From NCBI GenBank assembly GCA_034932485.1, contig JAYFOQ010000002.1, positions 248,001 to 312,000 of the forward strand: a DNA stretch of 64,000 nt, given 5' to 3'. The notes beneath the pieces were generated by a model. It saw nothing but the letters and a program-made list of their open reading frames with translations, ran no database searches and was not told the DNA's origin. This document shows positions 43,121-51,808 of this stretch, in pieces; position 1 is the stretch's first letter, and every line of letters begins with the position of its first letter. The translations under genes were made by a program, and so were the position numbers. This DNA comes from Gordonibacter sp034932485. Its GTDB lineage: Bacteria > Actinomycetota > Coriobacteriia > Coriobacteriales > Eggerthellaceae.

Positions 43121-43151
43121 GAAAGCCCGCCAATAACTGTGGCAGGCTTTC
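43121..43151. terminator. Bidirectional terminator between dmsC and mog
   Basis: GAAAGCC(C)GCCA / TGGC(A)GGCTTTC, 11 paired bases with one mismatch. It lies between convergent genes. Confidence 0.7.
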
Positions 43152-43205
43152 ATAAAAGAAGAGAATTTAGCGATAATAACAACCATCACCAGAAAAGCGC
43201 GCTCA

Positions 43206-43700
43206 CTAGTGACCACCACCAGCCATCATCTTGGCAGCATGTGGTAGTGCACCTACAATACCTTCCCAATTTTCACGTGCAGCCTTTTCGCTACCAGGAA
43301 GATTGATTACCAGATGTCGTCCACGCTGCATACAGAGAGCACGCGACAACATAGCATAGGGCGTGATAGCCATTGAATGAGCACGCATTGCCTCAGCAAT
43401 ACCAGGCACATTGCGATCGCATGCATCCATCGTGGCCTCGGGTGTCACATCGCGCAGCGAGAGTCCGCTGCCACCGCACGTCAAAACGACATCAACATCC
43501 TGCTCGTCACAGGCACGTACAATGGCCGACGCGATAAAAGGTCGCTCGTCAGTTACTACTACATGACTTTTGCACTCCCAACCATTTTCAGTAATGAGCG
43601 CCTCGAGCGCAGCTCCTGCTGTGTCTTCTTTGATACTGCGAGTGTCGGAGCAGGTGATAATAGCAAACGTGATAACACGGGTTTCCTCGGAATGCGACAT
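43206..43700 (-). CDS. mog: Molybdopterin adenylyltransferase (MogA/MoaB family)
   Basis: 164 residues. The MPT-binding segment reads VVLTCGGSGLSLRDVTPEAT, followed by RNVPGIAEAMRA and HLVINLPGSEKAARENWEGI. It adenylates molybdopterin before molybdate insertion. I chose the ATG at 43700 because GGAGG lies just upstream; it starts 8 bases after the moeA stop. A Gly-Gly-Gly-His end is unusual but short. The pair supplies cofactor for the neighbouring DMSO-reductase-type enzyme. Confidence 0.93.
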   Translation of the reverse strand: MSHSEETRVITFAIITCSDTRSIKEDTAGAALEALITENGWECKSHVVVTDERPFIASAIVRACDEQDVDVVLTCGGSGLSLRDVTPEATMDACDRNVPGIAEAMRAHSMAITPYAMLSRALCMQRGRHLVINLPGSEKAARENWEGIVGALPHAAKMMAGGGH

Positions 43701-43708
43701 GAATCCTC

Positions 43709-44965
43709 CTACAGGCTTACTTCTTCGGACACATCCAGCAAAATACACTCGATCATTGATCCAGCCGTGCGCGATTCCAGGCCTTCGGGCATAATGGCCA
43801 TGCAATTGCTGCGCTGGATAACACCAAACAAACCGGAACTCTGGTTCTTAGCAGGTGCCACCACGTAATCGCCTTCATCGTTTCGATACAAAGTTGAGCG
43901 GAGGAAGATACGACGCGGATCCTTCTTTTTGTAGTCACGAGATAGTTTTGCCGTAACAATCGGACGCTCAAAATGCGTATATCCCTGCATTTTGCGCAAT
44001 GCGGGACGAATAATTAATTCAAAGCCTACATAGGCAGCAGCCGGGTTGCCAGGCAGGCCAAACACGGGCGTGCCATTCACCACGCCAAACGTCTGGGCCT
44101 TACCAGGACGAATGTTTACCGTGGTCATAAGCAACTCGCCCAAACTTTCCACAACCGGCTTAATGAAGTCGAAGTCGCCATTGGAGGCACCGCCGCTCGT
44201 CACCACGAAGTCGTATTCGTTCGCAGCAGCCAACACCGCAGCAGCTAATGCTTCTTGCGTATCCTCCACAATGGGAAGGATCGTGGGCACCGCACCCGCA
44301 GACTGCGCGCAGGCCGCAAGCGCATAGCTATTCGAATTGCGAATTTTGCCAGGCGAGGGAATTTCGGTGGGGTCTACCAACTCAGAGCCAATAGAAATAA
44401 TGGCAACCCGAGGTCCACGATGCGTCGGCACCTCAACTATGCCACAACCTGCCAGAAAACCAACACCGGCCGACCCAATAACCTCACCCTTTCCCACTAC
44501 AATTTCGCCCGCTTTGGCTTCTTCGCCCGCCTCGCGCACATTGTTGCGAACTTTAGTAGGTGCCGTAAACGCTACACGACTGCCCAGTTTACCGTCGCCA
44601 CGTACTACATCCACAATTTCATACTTCACCACCGCATCAACCGCATCGGGCAGGGACGCGCCGGTCATAATGCGTACACATTGACCAACTTCAACAGGGC
44701 CTTCGTACATATCGCCCGCTGCTACTTCCGCGACAACATCCATCTCGACCGGAGCTTCGGGACTCGCTGTGTCAAGCTCGTCATAATGAACAGCAAATCC
44801 ATCCATGGCGGAATGGGCGAACGGCGAGATATCAATATCGCTTTTCAGATCAGCGGCAGCCACGCGCCCCACTGCATCCAGAACTGGCACCAACTCTATC
44901 GACAACGGCTCAACGCGAGACAAAACCAATTCCCGAGCCTCTTCCAGCGAGATCATTTCCTGCAT
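43709..44965 (-). CDS. moeA: Molybdopterin molybdenumtransferase
   Basis: 418 residues, normal MoeA length. Domain blocks are SPFAHSAMDGFAVHYDELD, VRIMTGASLPDAVDAVVKYE, VAIISIGSELVDP, FVVTSGGASNGDFDFIKPV and VFGLPGNPAAAYVGFEL. It inserts molybdate into adenylylated molybdopterin. Transcribed toward mog. A TATAAT about 105 bases upstream (minus strand, near 45072) is a possible -10 box with a weak -35. Confidence 0.96.
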   Translation of the reverse strand: MQEMISLEEARELVLSRVEPLSIELVPVLDAVGRVAAADLKSDIDISPFAHSAMDGFAVHYDELDTASPEAPVEMDVVAEVAAGDMYEGPVEVGQCVRIMTGASLPDAVDAVVKYEIVDVVRGDGKLGSRVAFTAPTKVRNNVREAGEEAKAGEIVVGKGEVIGSAGVGFLAGCGIVEVPTHRGPRVAIISIGSELVDPTEIPSPGKIRNSNSYALAACAQSAGAVPTILPIVEDTQEALAAAVLAAANEYDFVVTSGGASNGDFDFIKPVVESLGELLMTTVNIRPGKAQTFGVVNGTPVFGLPGNPAAAYVGFELIIRPALRKMQGYTHFERPIVTAKLSRDYKKKDPRRIFLRSTLYRNDEGDYVVAPAKNQSSGLFGVIQRSNCMAIMPEGLESRTAGSMIECILLDVSEEVSL

Positions 44966-45299
44966 GGGATTCCCCTTCCCTCAAAGAGCACGTTTTCGCA
45001 ACGGCTCTAACCCGCCCGCTTCTGTGGCGCACCGGGCAAACTGTTTCAATCAAACCGGGTAAACCGCTCCTTATTATAGCGCTAGAAGTATAGTTCGGCG
45101 CAGCAAGTTCATCCACGATCAAGAACCGAGTCGTTGTCTGAACCTTTGTGGCAGCCTTTTATACAAGCCCCTATACCAACCCTTTGCCCAATTACTCCAT
45201 TCTGTCGATATCATCCGTAAGAGCTATTTGAGACAATAATTCTCCACAAGCAATAACTACCACATCCAGAAGCCAAACGAGATGAGCGAGGACCAAGCC

Positions 45300-45851
45300 A
45301 TGAAACCTCTCTACCACCGTGTGAAGATCGACCCATCTGCACGCATATCCCCTACCGCCAGCATTCTTGGCGATGTAACCATCGAACGCGACGTGAGCGT
45401 ATTCGCTGGCGTGCAAATCCGCGGCGATAACGCTCCCGTGATTATTGGCAGTGAATCAAACCTTCAAGAAAATGTTGTAGTGCATGTAGACCACAACGTA
45501 CCTGTTGTAGTCGGGCATCATTGCACGGTAGGACACGGTGCCATCTTACACAGCTGCGAGTTGGGCGACAACGTGCTTGTTGGCATGGGAGCCATTGTGA
45601 TGAATCGCGTTAAGATTGGCGCAAATAGCGTCATTGGCGCGGGAGCACTCATTGCGGATGGTAAGGAATTTCCTGAAAACAGTCTTATTGTAGGTATGCC
45701 CGCAAAGCTAAGACGCCAGTTAAGCGACGAAGAAGTGACCAAGATGTGTACGAGCGCCGGCGATGAATATCTACAGGTGGGCGCTGCCATGCTAAAACAG
45801 GGCGCGCTTGCGCATCCCGATCCCAACGTGAGCATGATCTTAGGACGATAG
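45300..45851 (+). CDS. Gamma-class carbonic anhydrase-like hexapeptide-repeat protein
   Basis: 183 residues of left-handed beta helix. Zinc-binding-type histidines are in VVVHVDHNVPVVVGHHCTVGHGAILHSC, the pattern of the gamma-carbonic anhydrase family. Many bacterial members have no proven carbonic anhydrase activity. The ATG at 45300 has GAGG eight bases upstream; one at 45282 is possible. A strong terminator follows, shared with convergent eno. Confidence 0.9.
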   Translation: MKPLYHRVKIDPSARISPTASILGDVTIERDVSVFAGVQIRGDNAPVIIGSESNLQENVVVHVDHNVPVVVGHHCTVGHGAILHSCELGDNVLVGMGAIVMNRVKIGANSVIGAGALIADGKEFPENSLIVGMPAKLRRQLSDEEVTKMCTSAGDEYLQVGAAMLKQGALAHPDPNVSMILGR

Positions 45852-45906
45852 TTCACGAAAACCCTAGACCGCCAGTGAGCTCACTTTTACGATGGATCTG
45901 ATGCAC

Positions 45907-45944
45907 AACGGGTCTGCTTTGTTATGGAAGCAGACCCGTTTATT
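45907..45944. terminator. Bidirectional terminator between the carbonic anhydrase-like gene and eno
   Basis: AACGGGTCTGCT / AGCAGACCCGTT, a perfect 12-bp stem with a 10-base loop, followed by TATT; convergent genes on both sides. Confidence 0.85.
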
Positions 45945-45967
45945 AAATCGTGACCGCAGTATGTTAC

Positions 45968-47260
45968 TTAGCGCGTGATGTTGTAGAACGCAGCCATGCC
46001 AGCATATTGAGCCGCGCTGTCTAATTCTTCCTCAATACGAAGCAATTGGTTGTATTTCGCCACACGATCACTACGGCAAGGCGCACCCGTCTTAATCTGA
46101 CCGGTATTCACCGCCACAGACAAGTCAGCAATGGTGGTATCTTCAGTCTCGCCGGAGCGATGGCTCATAACGCAAGCATAACCGGCCTGTTTTGCCATTT
46201 CGATAGCCTCGAGCGTTTCGGTCAAGCTACCAATCTGATTCACTTTGATGAGGATAGCGTTGGCGCAACCCATCTCAATACCACGGGCCAGGCGCTTTGA
46301 ATTCGTAACAAACAGATCGTCGCCCACCAGCTGAACACGGCTGCCAATACGCTCAGTCAGCGTCTTCCAACCATCCCAGTCTTCTTCTGCCATACCATCT
46401 TCAATGGAAATAATAGGATACTTGTTAACCAAGGCCTCCCAGTAATCAACCATCTCACTACTCGAAAGTTCACGACCCTCGCCGGCCAGTACGTATTTCT
46501 GCTTCTCTGCATCATAGAACTCAGTCGAAGCCGGGTCCATAGCGAACATGATGTCGGTGCCCGGGCGATACCCCGCTGCCTCACAAGCCTTCATGACATA
46601 CTCGAGAGGCTCTTCGTTGGTCTTGAAATTCGGAGCGAACCCACCTTCGTCGCCCACACCGCCGCCGAGGCCCGCATCATGCAGCACCTTTTTCAGCGTG
46701 TGATAAATTTCTGCACACCAGCGCAACGCCTCAGCAAACGTGGGAGCGCCAACCGGCATAATCATGAACTCCTGGAAGTCCACATTATTGTCGGCATGCA
46801 CGCCACCATTGAGAATATTCATCATGGGCGTAGGCAGCAGGTGCGCATTTGCACCGCCTACGTACTTATACAGCGGCAGTTCAGCCGATTCGGCAGCAGC
46901 CTTGGCGCAAGCGAGCGATACACCCAAAATGGCATTTGCGCCGAGAGCGCCTTTATTCTCGGTGCCATCCAGCTCTAGCATGATGTCGTCAATGGTGCGC
47001 TGATCGTCGGCCTCCATACCCACCAACGCATCAGCAATCTCGTCATTCACGTGGGCGACCGCGTCAAGCGTGCCCTTACCCAAGTAGCGATCTTTGTCGC
47101 AATCGCGCAATTCAACGGCCTCGAAAGCGCCGGTCGATGCGCCAGACGGCACCGCTGCACGGCCAAATGCCCCGTCCTCAAGCACGACCTCCACTTCCAC
47201 GGTCGGGTTGCCGCGCGAATCGAGAACTTCGCGGCCGAACACATCGATGATGACGCTCAT
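45968..47260 (-). CDS. eno: Enolase
   Basis: 430 residues. It has VFGREVLDSRGNPTVEVEV, GASTGAFEAVELRD, NILNGGVHADNNVDFQEFMI, the metal-binding Asp in FAMDPASTEFYD and the end SHRSGETEDTTIADLSVAVN. It interconverts 2-phosphoglycerate and phosphoenolpyruvate. The ATG at 47260 follows AAGGAGGC, which fixes the start over a longer open frame. It is transcribed alone. Confidence 0.98.
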   Translation of the reverse strand: MSVIIDVFGREVLDSRGNPTVEVEVVLEDGAFGRAAVPSGASTGAFEAVELRDCDKDRYLGKGTLDAVAHVNDEIADALVGMEADDQRTIDDIMLELDGTENKGALGANAILGVSLACAKAAAESAELPLYKYVGGANAHLLPTPMMNILNGGVHADNNVDFQEFMIMPVGAPTFAEALRWCAEIYHTLKKVLHDAGLGGGVGDEGGFAPNFKTNEEPLEYVMKACEAAGYRPGTDIMFAMDPASTEFYDAEKQKYVLAGEGRELSSSEMVDYWEALVNKYPIISIEDGMAEEDWDGWKTLTERIGSRVQLVGDDLFVTNSKRLARGIEMGCANAILIKVNQIGSLTETLEAIEMAKQAGYACVMSHRSGETEDTTIADLSVAVNTGQIKTGAPCRSDRVAKYNQLLRIEEELDSAAQYAGMAAFYNITR

Positions 47261-47315
47261 GAATGCCTCCTTGTAGGATGTAAGTCGACGTCCCTGCCGA
47301 GCAACATGCAGCAAC

Positions 47316-47823
47316 AGGTTTTGCCTTGCGGGAAATCATAGCACGTCATCAGGCATCGCTCACATCTTTGCCCATGTTTCCCACAACCCGGACGACGAGC
47401 GGCAACGGAAAGGGCCCTCGAACCCCAAGCCATCCTGGTTCACATCAACCCCGAAAGGCCTGCGGATTGATTGCCAACTTTAGTGTCCCTGGGTCTATTC
47501 CAGTTTAACGACAAATGATTGGGCGCATGGACAAAACTGCGTCGATTCTTTATCCTGAAATCTTGATACTCTTGTTAGCAAATATCTGACCAGTTCATTT
47601 ACGGATTCCATCAACACATGCCTCTTTGGTATTCCCGAAATCCATGGAATCGTGGTCGTTTTGTCCATGACTTTTCAACTTTGAGTTTGAAGACCGACAG
47701 CTTAAACACGCTGACATCATTGATCAGTTCATGGCGGGCGTTCGGAATATCCGCGTCTTCAAAGCTGGCCATTTCGTTGACTGCTTTCCACACAGCAGCA
47801 GATGCACATCAGGAGTAACGTCA
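47316..47823. other. About 500 bases without a supportable gene; contains a 12-bp inverted repeat
   Basis: No reading frame here has a good start and protein-like composition. CATGGACAAAAC (47526-47537) recurs inverted at 47658-47669, spaced 120 bases, which could mark the ends of a small element or a decayed insertion. The longest minus-strand frame (47611-47793, 60 codons) has no recognisable family. The region separates eno from ecfT. Confidence 0.5.
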
Positions 47824-48675
47824 TTAAAGCACGACGGAGAGCGCGATGCACGCGCCAAGACCCGCAACAAGCACGATGGTACTCTTCACCGAGAAACGAC
47901 AACAGACAAGAGAGGTTCGATCAACATTAGGCGTGCCGTAACAGCGAGCATCCATGGCGATAGCCAAAATATCTGCCCGCCGAAACAAACCGACGAATAA
48001 CGGTATAAGCACGGTCTGCCAAGCACGAAGACGTCGCCAAAGGTTCCCCTCAGAGAAAGCTGCACCACGAGCCCATTGCGCATCGTATACCCGGCCGAAT
48101 TCCTCCGCCGTTACGGGAATAAAGCGAAGCGCTAGGGAAAACACCATGGCGATGTCGTCAACCGGGATGCGGAAGTGACGCAGCGGGCTCAAGAAGCCAG
48201 CTAAGGCGTCAGTAAGTTGAGTTGAGGTTGTCGTATAAGTTACAAGAAGACTGCTCAGCACCAGCAGTAAAATACGTATTGCAAAAAAGCATCCACGAGC
48301 AAAGCCAGACGGCACAAAGCCAAACGATCCCACAAGGGGAACTGGCGGCAAGGCGGCAAATACACCCGCCGAAACATCTCCCAATCCTCCAATAGGCGCA
48401 ACAACCTGAAACACATTAAACGAGAAGCTATTGAATATCACGGCGAACGCCGCTATTACATACACCGGCACCAGCAAACCAAGAAACCTGCGCACGGAAA
48501 CACCTGAAGTTAGCGCAACAGCGGCAAATAAAACAGCGCAAAGACCCAGTCCCATCCAAGTGTCCACGAAAAACAGTGTCACCGAAAACGCAGCAAGGAG
48601 CACAATCTTCACGCGGGCATCGCAGGTATGGACAAACGAAGTACCAGGGATATAAGAACTAACGTTGATTCTCAT
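47824..48675 (-). CDS. ecfT: ECF transporter transmembrane subunit EcfT
   Basis: 283 residues with about six hydrophobic helices. The two cytoplasmic coupling motifs appear as YDAQWARGAAF and AMDARCYG, matching the Ala-Arg-Gly pattern of EcfT/CbiQ. It should couple ATPases to vitamin-binding S subunits. Neither EcfA ATPases nor an S subunit is encoded in this window. The ATG at 48675 has no ribosome site; a TATACT box ends 7 bases upstream, so the mRNA may be leaderless. Downstream of the helical-protein genes. Confidence 0.88.
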   Translation of the reverse strand: MRINVSSYIPGTSFVHTCDARVKIVLLAAFSVTLFFVDTWMGLGLCAVLFAAVALTSGVSVRRFLGLLVPVYVIAAFAVIFNSFSFNVFQVVAPIGGLGDVSAGVFAALPPVPLVGSFGFVPSGFARGCFFAIRILLLVLSSLLVTYTTTSTQLTDALAGFLSPLRHFRIPVDDIAMVFSLALRFIPVTAEEFGRVYDAQWARGAAFSEGNLWRRLRAWQTVLIPLFVGLFRRADILAIAMDARCYGTPNVDRTSLVCCRFSVKSTIVLVAGLGACIALSVVL

Positions 48676-48724
48676 GCAGGCTAGTATAACGGAAAGCCCA
48701 CAGCATGATGCTGCAGGCTTATCC

Positions 48725-48753
48725 AAAAAGGTGACAGACACCCCTGTCGTCAC
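48725..48753 (-). terminator. Terminator of the 98-residue helical protein gene
   Basis: On the minus strand GTGACGACA-GGGG-TGTCTGTCAC with one bulge, then CTTTTT. It lies between the helical-protein gene and ecfT. Confidence 0.7.
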
Positions 48754-48769
48754 TTATTTTTAGCTAGAA

Positions 48770-49066
48770 CTACAGGTGTTTCTTCGCATTCTCGATGCCA
48801 TGTTTGACAGCGGCCGCAGCATCTTCAGCGGCCTCTTTCGCCGATTCAGCAACATGGTCGAAAGACTCCTTCACTGAATCGAGTACATCTTCCTTCTTCA
48901 CGTCTTCATCAGCATCATGAATTGCGCTGTCAACCTCGCTCTTCGCGTTCTGCACGACATCCTTGGCCTGGTTTTTCATATCGTGCGCTGTATCATTTAC
49001 TTGATCTTTTACGTCATGCACTGCATCGACGACTTGGTTTTTTACTTGATCCATATCCTTAGTCAC
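48770..49066 (-). CDS. Small 11-residue-repeat helical protein (LEA/YtxH-like)
   Basis: 98 residues, entirely charged and helical with no cysteine or signal peptide. Residues 8-51 divide into four 11-residue units (VKNQVVDAVHD, VKDQVNDTAHD, MKNQAKDVVQN, AKSEVDSAIHD). Such hendecads are typical of LEA group 3, apolipoprotein-like or right-handed coiled-coil proteins that coat membranes or other surfaces. The rest continues Ala/Glu/Lys-rich. GGGAGAATT precedes the start. The function is unknown; a stress or envelope role is a guess. Shares its layout with the protein at 49555. Confidence 0.75.
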   Translation of the reverse strand: MTKDMDQVKNQVVDAVHDVKDQVNDTAHDMKNQAKDVVQNAKSEVDSAIHDADEDVKKEDVLDSVKESFDHVAESAKEAAEDAAAAVKHGIENAKKHL

Positions 49067-49090
49067 CGCAATTCTCCCTTCAACAACAAC

Positions 49091-49360
49091 TTAGACTCTA
49101 CTATTTTCCTCTGCCTCGCCCTCAAGCATGGCTGTCTCCATCTCTGCTTGCTCAAAATCGTAAGCCGTTGCTGCCGCTTCAACAGAAGCTTGTTCGTTAC
49201 CATCGCCGTCAACCGCCTCAACATACTGCTCCGCTTCACGCTTTACGTCTTCTTCGATACGGCGAAGCTCTTCGGCAGCATCGTGGTCTTTCTGCTGCTC
49301 GGTTATGCCATCATCAAGCACCATGTCTGTCTCAATGAAATCAACTTCTCCACTTGCCAT
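49091..49360 (-). CDS. Small acidic protein of unknown function
   Basis: 89 residues, strongly acidic (many Glu/Asp), starting MASGEVDFIETDMVLDDG with a predicted helix EQQKDHDAAEELRRIEEDVK. No known family is recognised and no hendecad pattern is clear. AAAGGAG lies six bases before the ATG at 49360. It lies between the two repeat proteins, 24 bases ahead of the first, and may be co-expressed. Confidence 0.65.
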   Translation of the reverse strand: MASGEVDFIETDMVLDDGITEQQKDHDAAEELRRIEEDVKREAEQYVEAVDGDGNEQASVEAAATAYDFEQAEMETAMLEGEAEENSRV

Positions 49361-49554
49361 AGCAAGCTCCTTTCGTATGCGGGTCATCCACAAACCAACC
49401 CAGCCATTCACTGTTGTTTTATATTGTAGAGTTGCCAGGTAAAAACGTGATAACCGCACACTGACAAACGCTCAACGGTTGTTAGTCGCAAGATTGAGAA
49501 GGGAAACTCGAGAAGAGAAACTTATATCGCCATAAGAACAGGTTTCAATCTCAG

Positions 49555-49926
49555 TTATTTCGTTTTGTTACCACGCTGGGCATCAAACAGATCCACCATG
49601 GTATCTTTAACATGCTCAAAGAGTACGGGCACCTCACGCAGTACGTCACCCGCAGCTTGTTGCGAGTGCTTCGCAACCTCTTCGGGCAAGCTTTGGACAT
49701 GTTTTCCTACGTCGCTCAATGCATCTTGGGTGTGGAGACCAAGCTCGTCTGCTATGTCTTTGGTATGCCGACCTACCTCTCCGACCATATCTTTTACCTG
49801 ATCACCCACGTCGCTAAATGCCTCAACCGTATGCTGATGCACCTCATTAGTCATGTCTTTCACATGCGGTCCTACAGCGATTTTCTCAACGGGTGCTTTA
49901 GGTGTTTTACTTGCAGATTCCGTCAT
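49555..49926 (-). CDS. Small 11-residue-repeat helical protein
   Basis: 123 residues. Residues 19-106 are eight consecutive 11-residue units, such as GDQVKDMVGEV, GRHTKDIADEL, GLHTQDALSDV, GKHVQSLPEEV and AKHSQQAAGDV; the consensus is G-x-H-x-x-D-x-x-x-[DE]-[VL]. No cysteines, signal peptide or membrane helix. AAGAGG precedes the ATG. It is the clearest hendecad protein here and resembles LEA-type or phasin-like surface-coating proteins in design; identity is unknown. The His at position 3 of most units is unusual. Confidence 0.75.
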   Translation of the reverse strand: MTESASKTPKAPVEKIAVGPHVKDMTNEVHQHTVEAFSDVGDQVKDMVGEVGRHTKDIADELGLHTQDALSDVGKHVQSLPEEVAKHSQQAAGDVLREVPVLFEHVKDTMVDLFDAQRGNKTK

Positions 49927-50184
49927 ACTCTACCTCTTTTCCACTATAAAGCGACGCGCGACATGAGCCGCATCAAATGACTACTTTATAGGGTAGACCA
50001 GCCAGCATATTGACTGCATCACCGTAGAGAAACGAATTACTGACATACCGGATACATCCAGCATAAACGCACCCACTCAGCAGTATCTTGGCCTATAGCG
50101 GGCAGTAGGAAATGAGATTTATAGGACCTATAAGCCTGAAACGATGATTAGCAGGCAGTATCGTACGCAGCGCCACCTTAGCCA

Positions 50185-50216
50185 CAAACAAAACGAGGAC
50201 CTGTAGGTCCCCGTTT
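50185..50216 (-). terminator. Terminator of the ribosomal protein operon
   Basis: On the minus strand AAACGGGGACCT / AGGTCCTCGTTT with a 2-base tip (one G-T pair), followed by TGTTTG. It lies 26 bases past rplQ. The 258 bases on to 49927 hold nothing I can support. Confidence 0.75.
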
Positions 50217-50242
50217 CAAATTTTATTGCTTGTCGAAAAAAG

Positions 50243-50812
50243 CTATTCGGCCTTCTTCTCCTCAGCTTCAACCGCAGCCTTTTCAGTCTCAGCAGCAGCC
50301 TCAACAGGGGCCTCAGCCTCAACCACAGCAGCCTCTTCGGTCGCCTTCAAGTCCTCAACGGCCTCTTCAGCTTCAACCTTCTCGACCTTCTTAGGAGCAG
50401 CCTTTTTTGCCTTCTTGGCAGCAGGCTTAGCTTCCTCTTTGGTCTTCACCGGCTCGGTCACCATTTCCATGATAACCATAGGAGCACGGTCGCCCTTGCG
50501 GGGACCTAGCTTCATAATGCGAGTGTAGCCACCCGGACGATCCTGGAACATACCCTGCGCGACCTTCTCAAACACCTCGCGCACGAGCTCCTTATCACCA
50601 CCCAATGCAGCAATAGCCAGACGACGGGAATGAAGGTCGCCCTTCTTCGCCCACGTAATAATCTTATCAACGTCGGGGCGAATTTCCTTCGCGCGGGATT
50701 CGATCGTCTTGATGCGATCGTTCAACAGCAGCGCACTAACCAGGCTTCGCTTCATGGCCTTGGTATGGCTGGTGTCGGTGCCCAGCTTGCGCCCCTTCTT
50801 GTAGTGTCTCAT
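50243..50812 (-). CDS. rplQ: 50S ribosomal protein L17 with a C-terminal tail
   Basis: 189 residues. The L17 domain (RHYKKGRKLGTDTSHTKAMKRSLVSALLLN... GGYTRIMKLGPRKGDRAPMVIMEMV) fills about 118. The remaining 70 are a Lys/Ala then Glu/Ala-rich tail, without motif, as in many actinobacterial L17 proteins. Last gene of infA-rpmJ-rpsM-rpsK-rpsD-rpoA-rplQ; 13 bases after rpoA. Confidence 0.97.
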   Translation of the reverse strand: MRHYKKGRKLGTDTSHTKAMKRSLVSALLLNDRIKTIESRAKEIRPDVDKIITWAKKGDLHSRRLAIAALGGDKELVREVFEKVAQGMFQDRPGGYTRIMKLGPRKGDRAPMVIMEMVTEPVKTKEEAKPAAKKAKKAAPKKVEKVEAEEAVEDLKATEEAAVVEAEAPVEAAAETEKAAVEAEEKKAE

Positions 50813-50825
50813 GATCTCGTATCTC

Positions 50826-51779
50826 CTAAAGCTTCAAATTGAGGTCCATGGAAATGAGTTTATCCTTCACTTCCTCGATGGACTTCGCACCAAAGTTCCT
50901 AATGTTCAGCAAGTCGTTTTCGGAGAACTCGACGAGCTGGCGGACGGAATGGATGCCGGCACGCTTCAAGCAGTTATAGGAACGAACCGAAAGGTCCAAA
51001 TCTTCAATCTGCTTGTCCAGTTCGGCATTTGATTCCTGACCCTCGGGCGCAAAGATAGACGGAATTTCACCGCACTCTTCTTCGTCAACCACCGTGGATA
51101 GGCCCAAAAACGCCCCCATGTACTGATTGATGATATTGGCGGCACGACACACAGAATCTACCGGTGCCAAACTACCGTCGGTCTCAACTTCCAGCACGAG
51201 CTTGTCGTAGTCGGTGCGCTGACCCACGCGGGTATCGGTGACGTTCAGCGTACACCGGCGGACCGGCGAGAACAACGAGTCAACATGGATGACGCCGATG
51301 GGGTCCTCCGTGCGCTTGTTACGCTCGGCAGACACGTAGCCGCGGCCCACCCCGATACGAATAGTCATGTCTAGCTGGCCACCATCGGCAACCGTAGCGA
51401 TAACATGCTCCGGGTTCACTAGCGTGAACTCCGTTGGGATGTCCAAATCGGCACCCGTCACCGTGCAGGGACCCTCGGCGGACACATGCGCCGTAGCCTC
51501 TTCGATATCCTCGTTGAGCGCGGAGAAAACAAGTCCCTTCACGTTCAAGACAATATCAGTAATATCCTCGATGACGCCTTCAGCCGTTGCAAACTCGTGC
51601 TGCACGCCCTCAATCTGAATGGCGGTCGCCTTAGCGCCGTCAAGCGACGAGAGCAGCACACGACGCATGCAGTTGCCCAGCGTATAGCCGTAGCCACGCT
51701 CGAGCGGTTCCACTATGAAACGCGCGACAGTGTCGTTGACTTCTTCCGTTGTTACCGTAGGCCTCATGAACTCTGTCAT
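50826..51779 (-). CDS. rpoA: RNA polymerase subunit alpha
   Basis: 317 residues. The N-terminal assembly domain includes RFIVEPLERGYGYTLGNCMRRVLLSSLDGAKATAIQ and GVGRGYVSAERNK. The C-terminal domain has LSVRSYNCLKRAGIHSVRQLVEFSENDLLNIRNFGAKSIEEVKDKL, which contacts UP elements and activators. It scaffolds the core enzyme. Located in the alpha operon between rpsD and rplQ. Confidence 0.99.
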   Translation of the reverse strand: MTEFMRPTVTTEEVNDTVARFIVEPLERGYGYTLGNCMRRVLLSSLDGAKATAIQIEGVQHEFATAEGVIEDITDIVLNVKGLVFSALNEDIEEATAHVSAEGPCTVTGADLDIPTEFTLVNPEHVIATVADGGQLDMTIRIGVGRGYVSAERNKRTEDPIGVIHVDSLFSPVRRCTLNVTDTRVGQRTDYDKLVLEVETDGSLAPVDSVCRAANIINQYMGAFLGLSTVVDEEECGEIPSIFAPEGQESNAELDKQIEDLDLSVRSYNCLKRAGIHSVRQLVEFSENDLLNIRNFGAKSIEEVKDKLISMDLNLKL

Positions 51780-51808
51780 GTTTTGTGAGCCTCCTTACTA
51801 TGCCGCGA

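Noticed and set aside
44966..45070. Molybdenum cofactor riboswitch ahead of moeA
   Set aside because: The leader can pair in places, but the conserved Moco RNA core could not be recognised.
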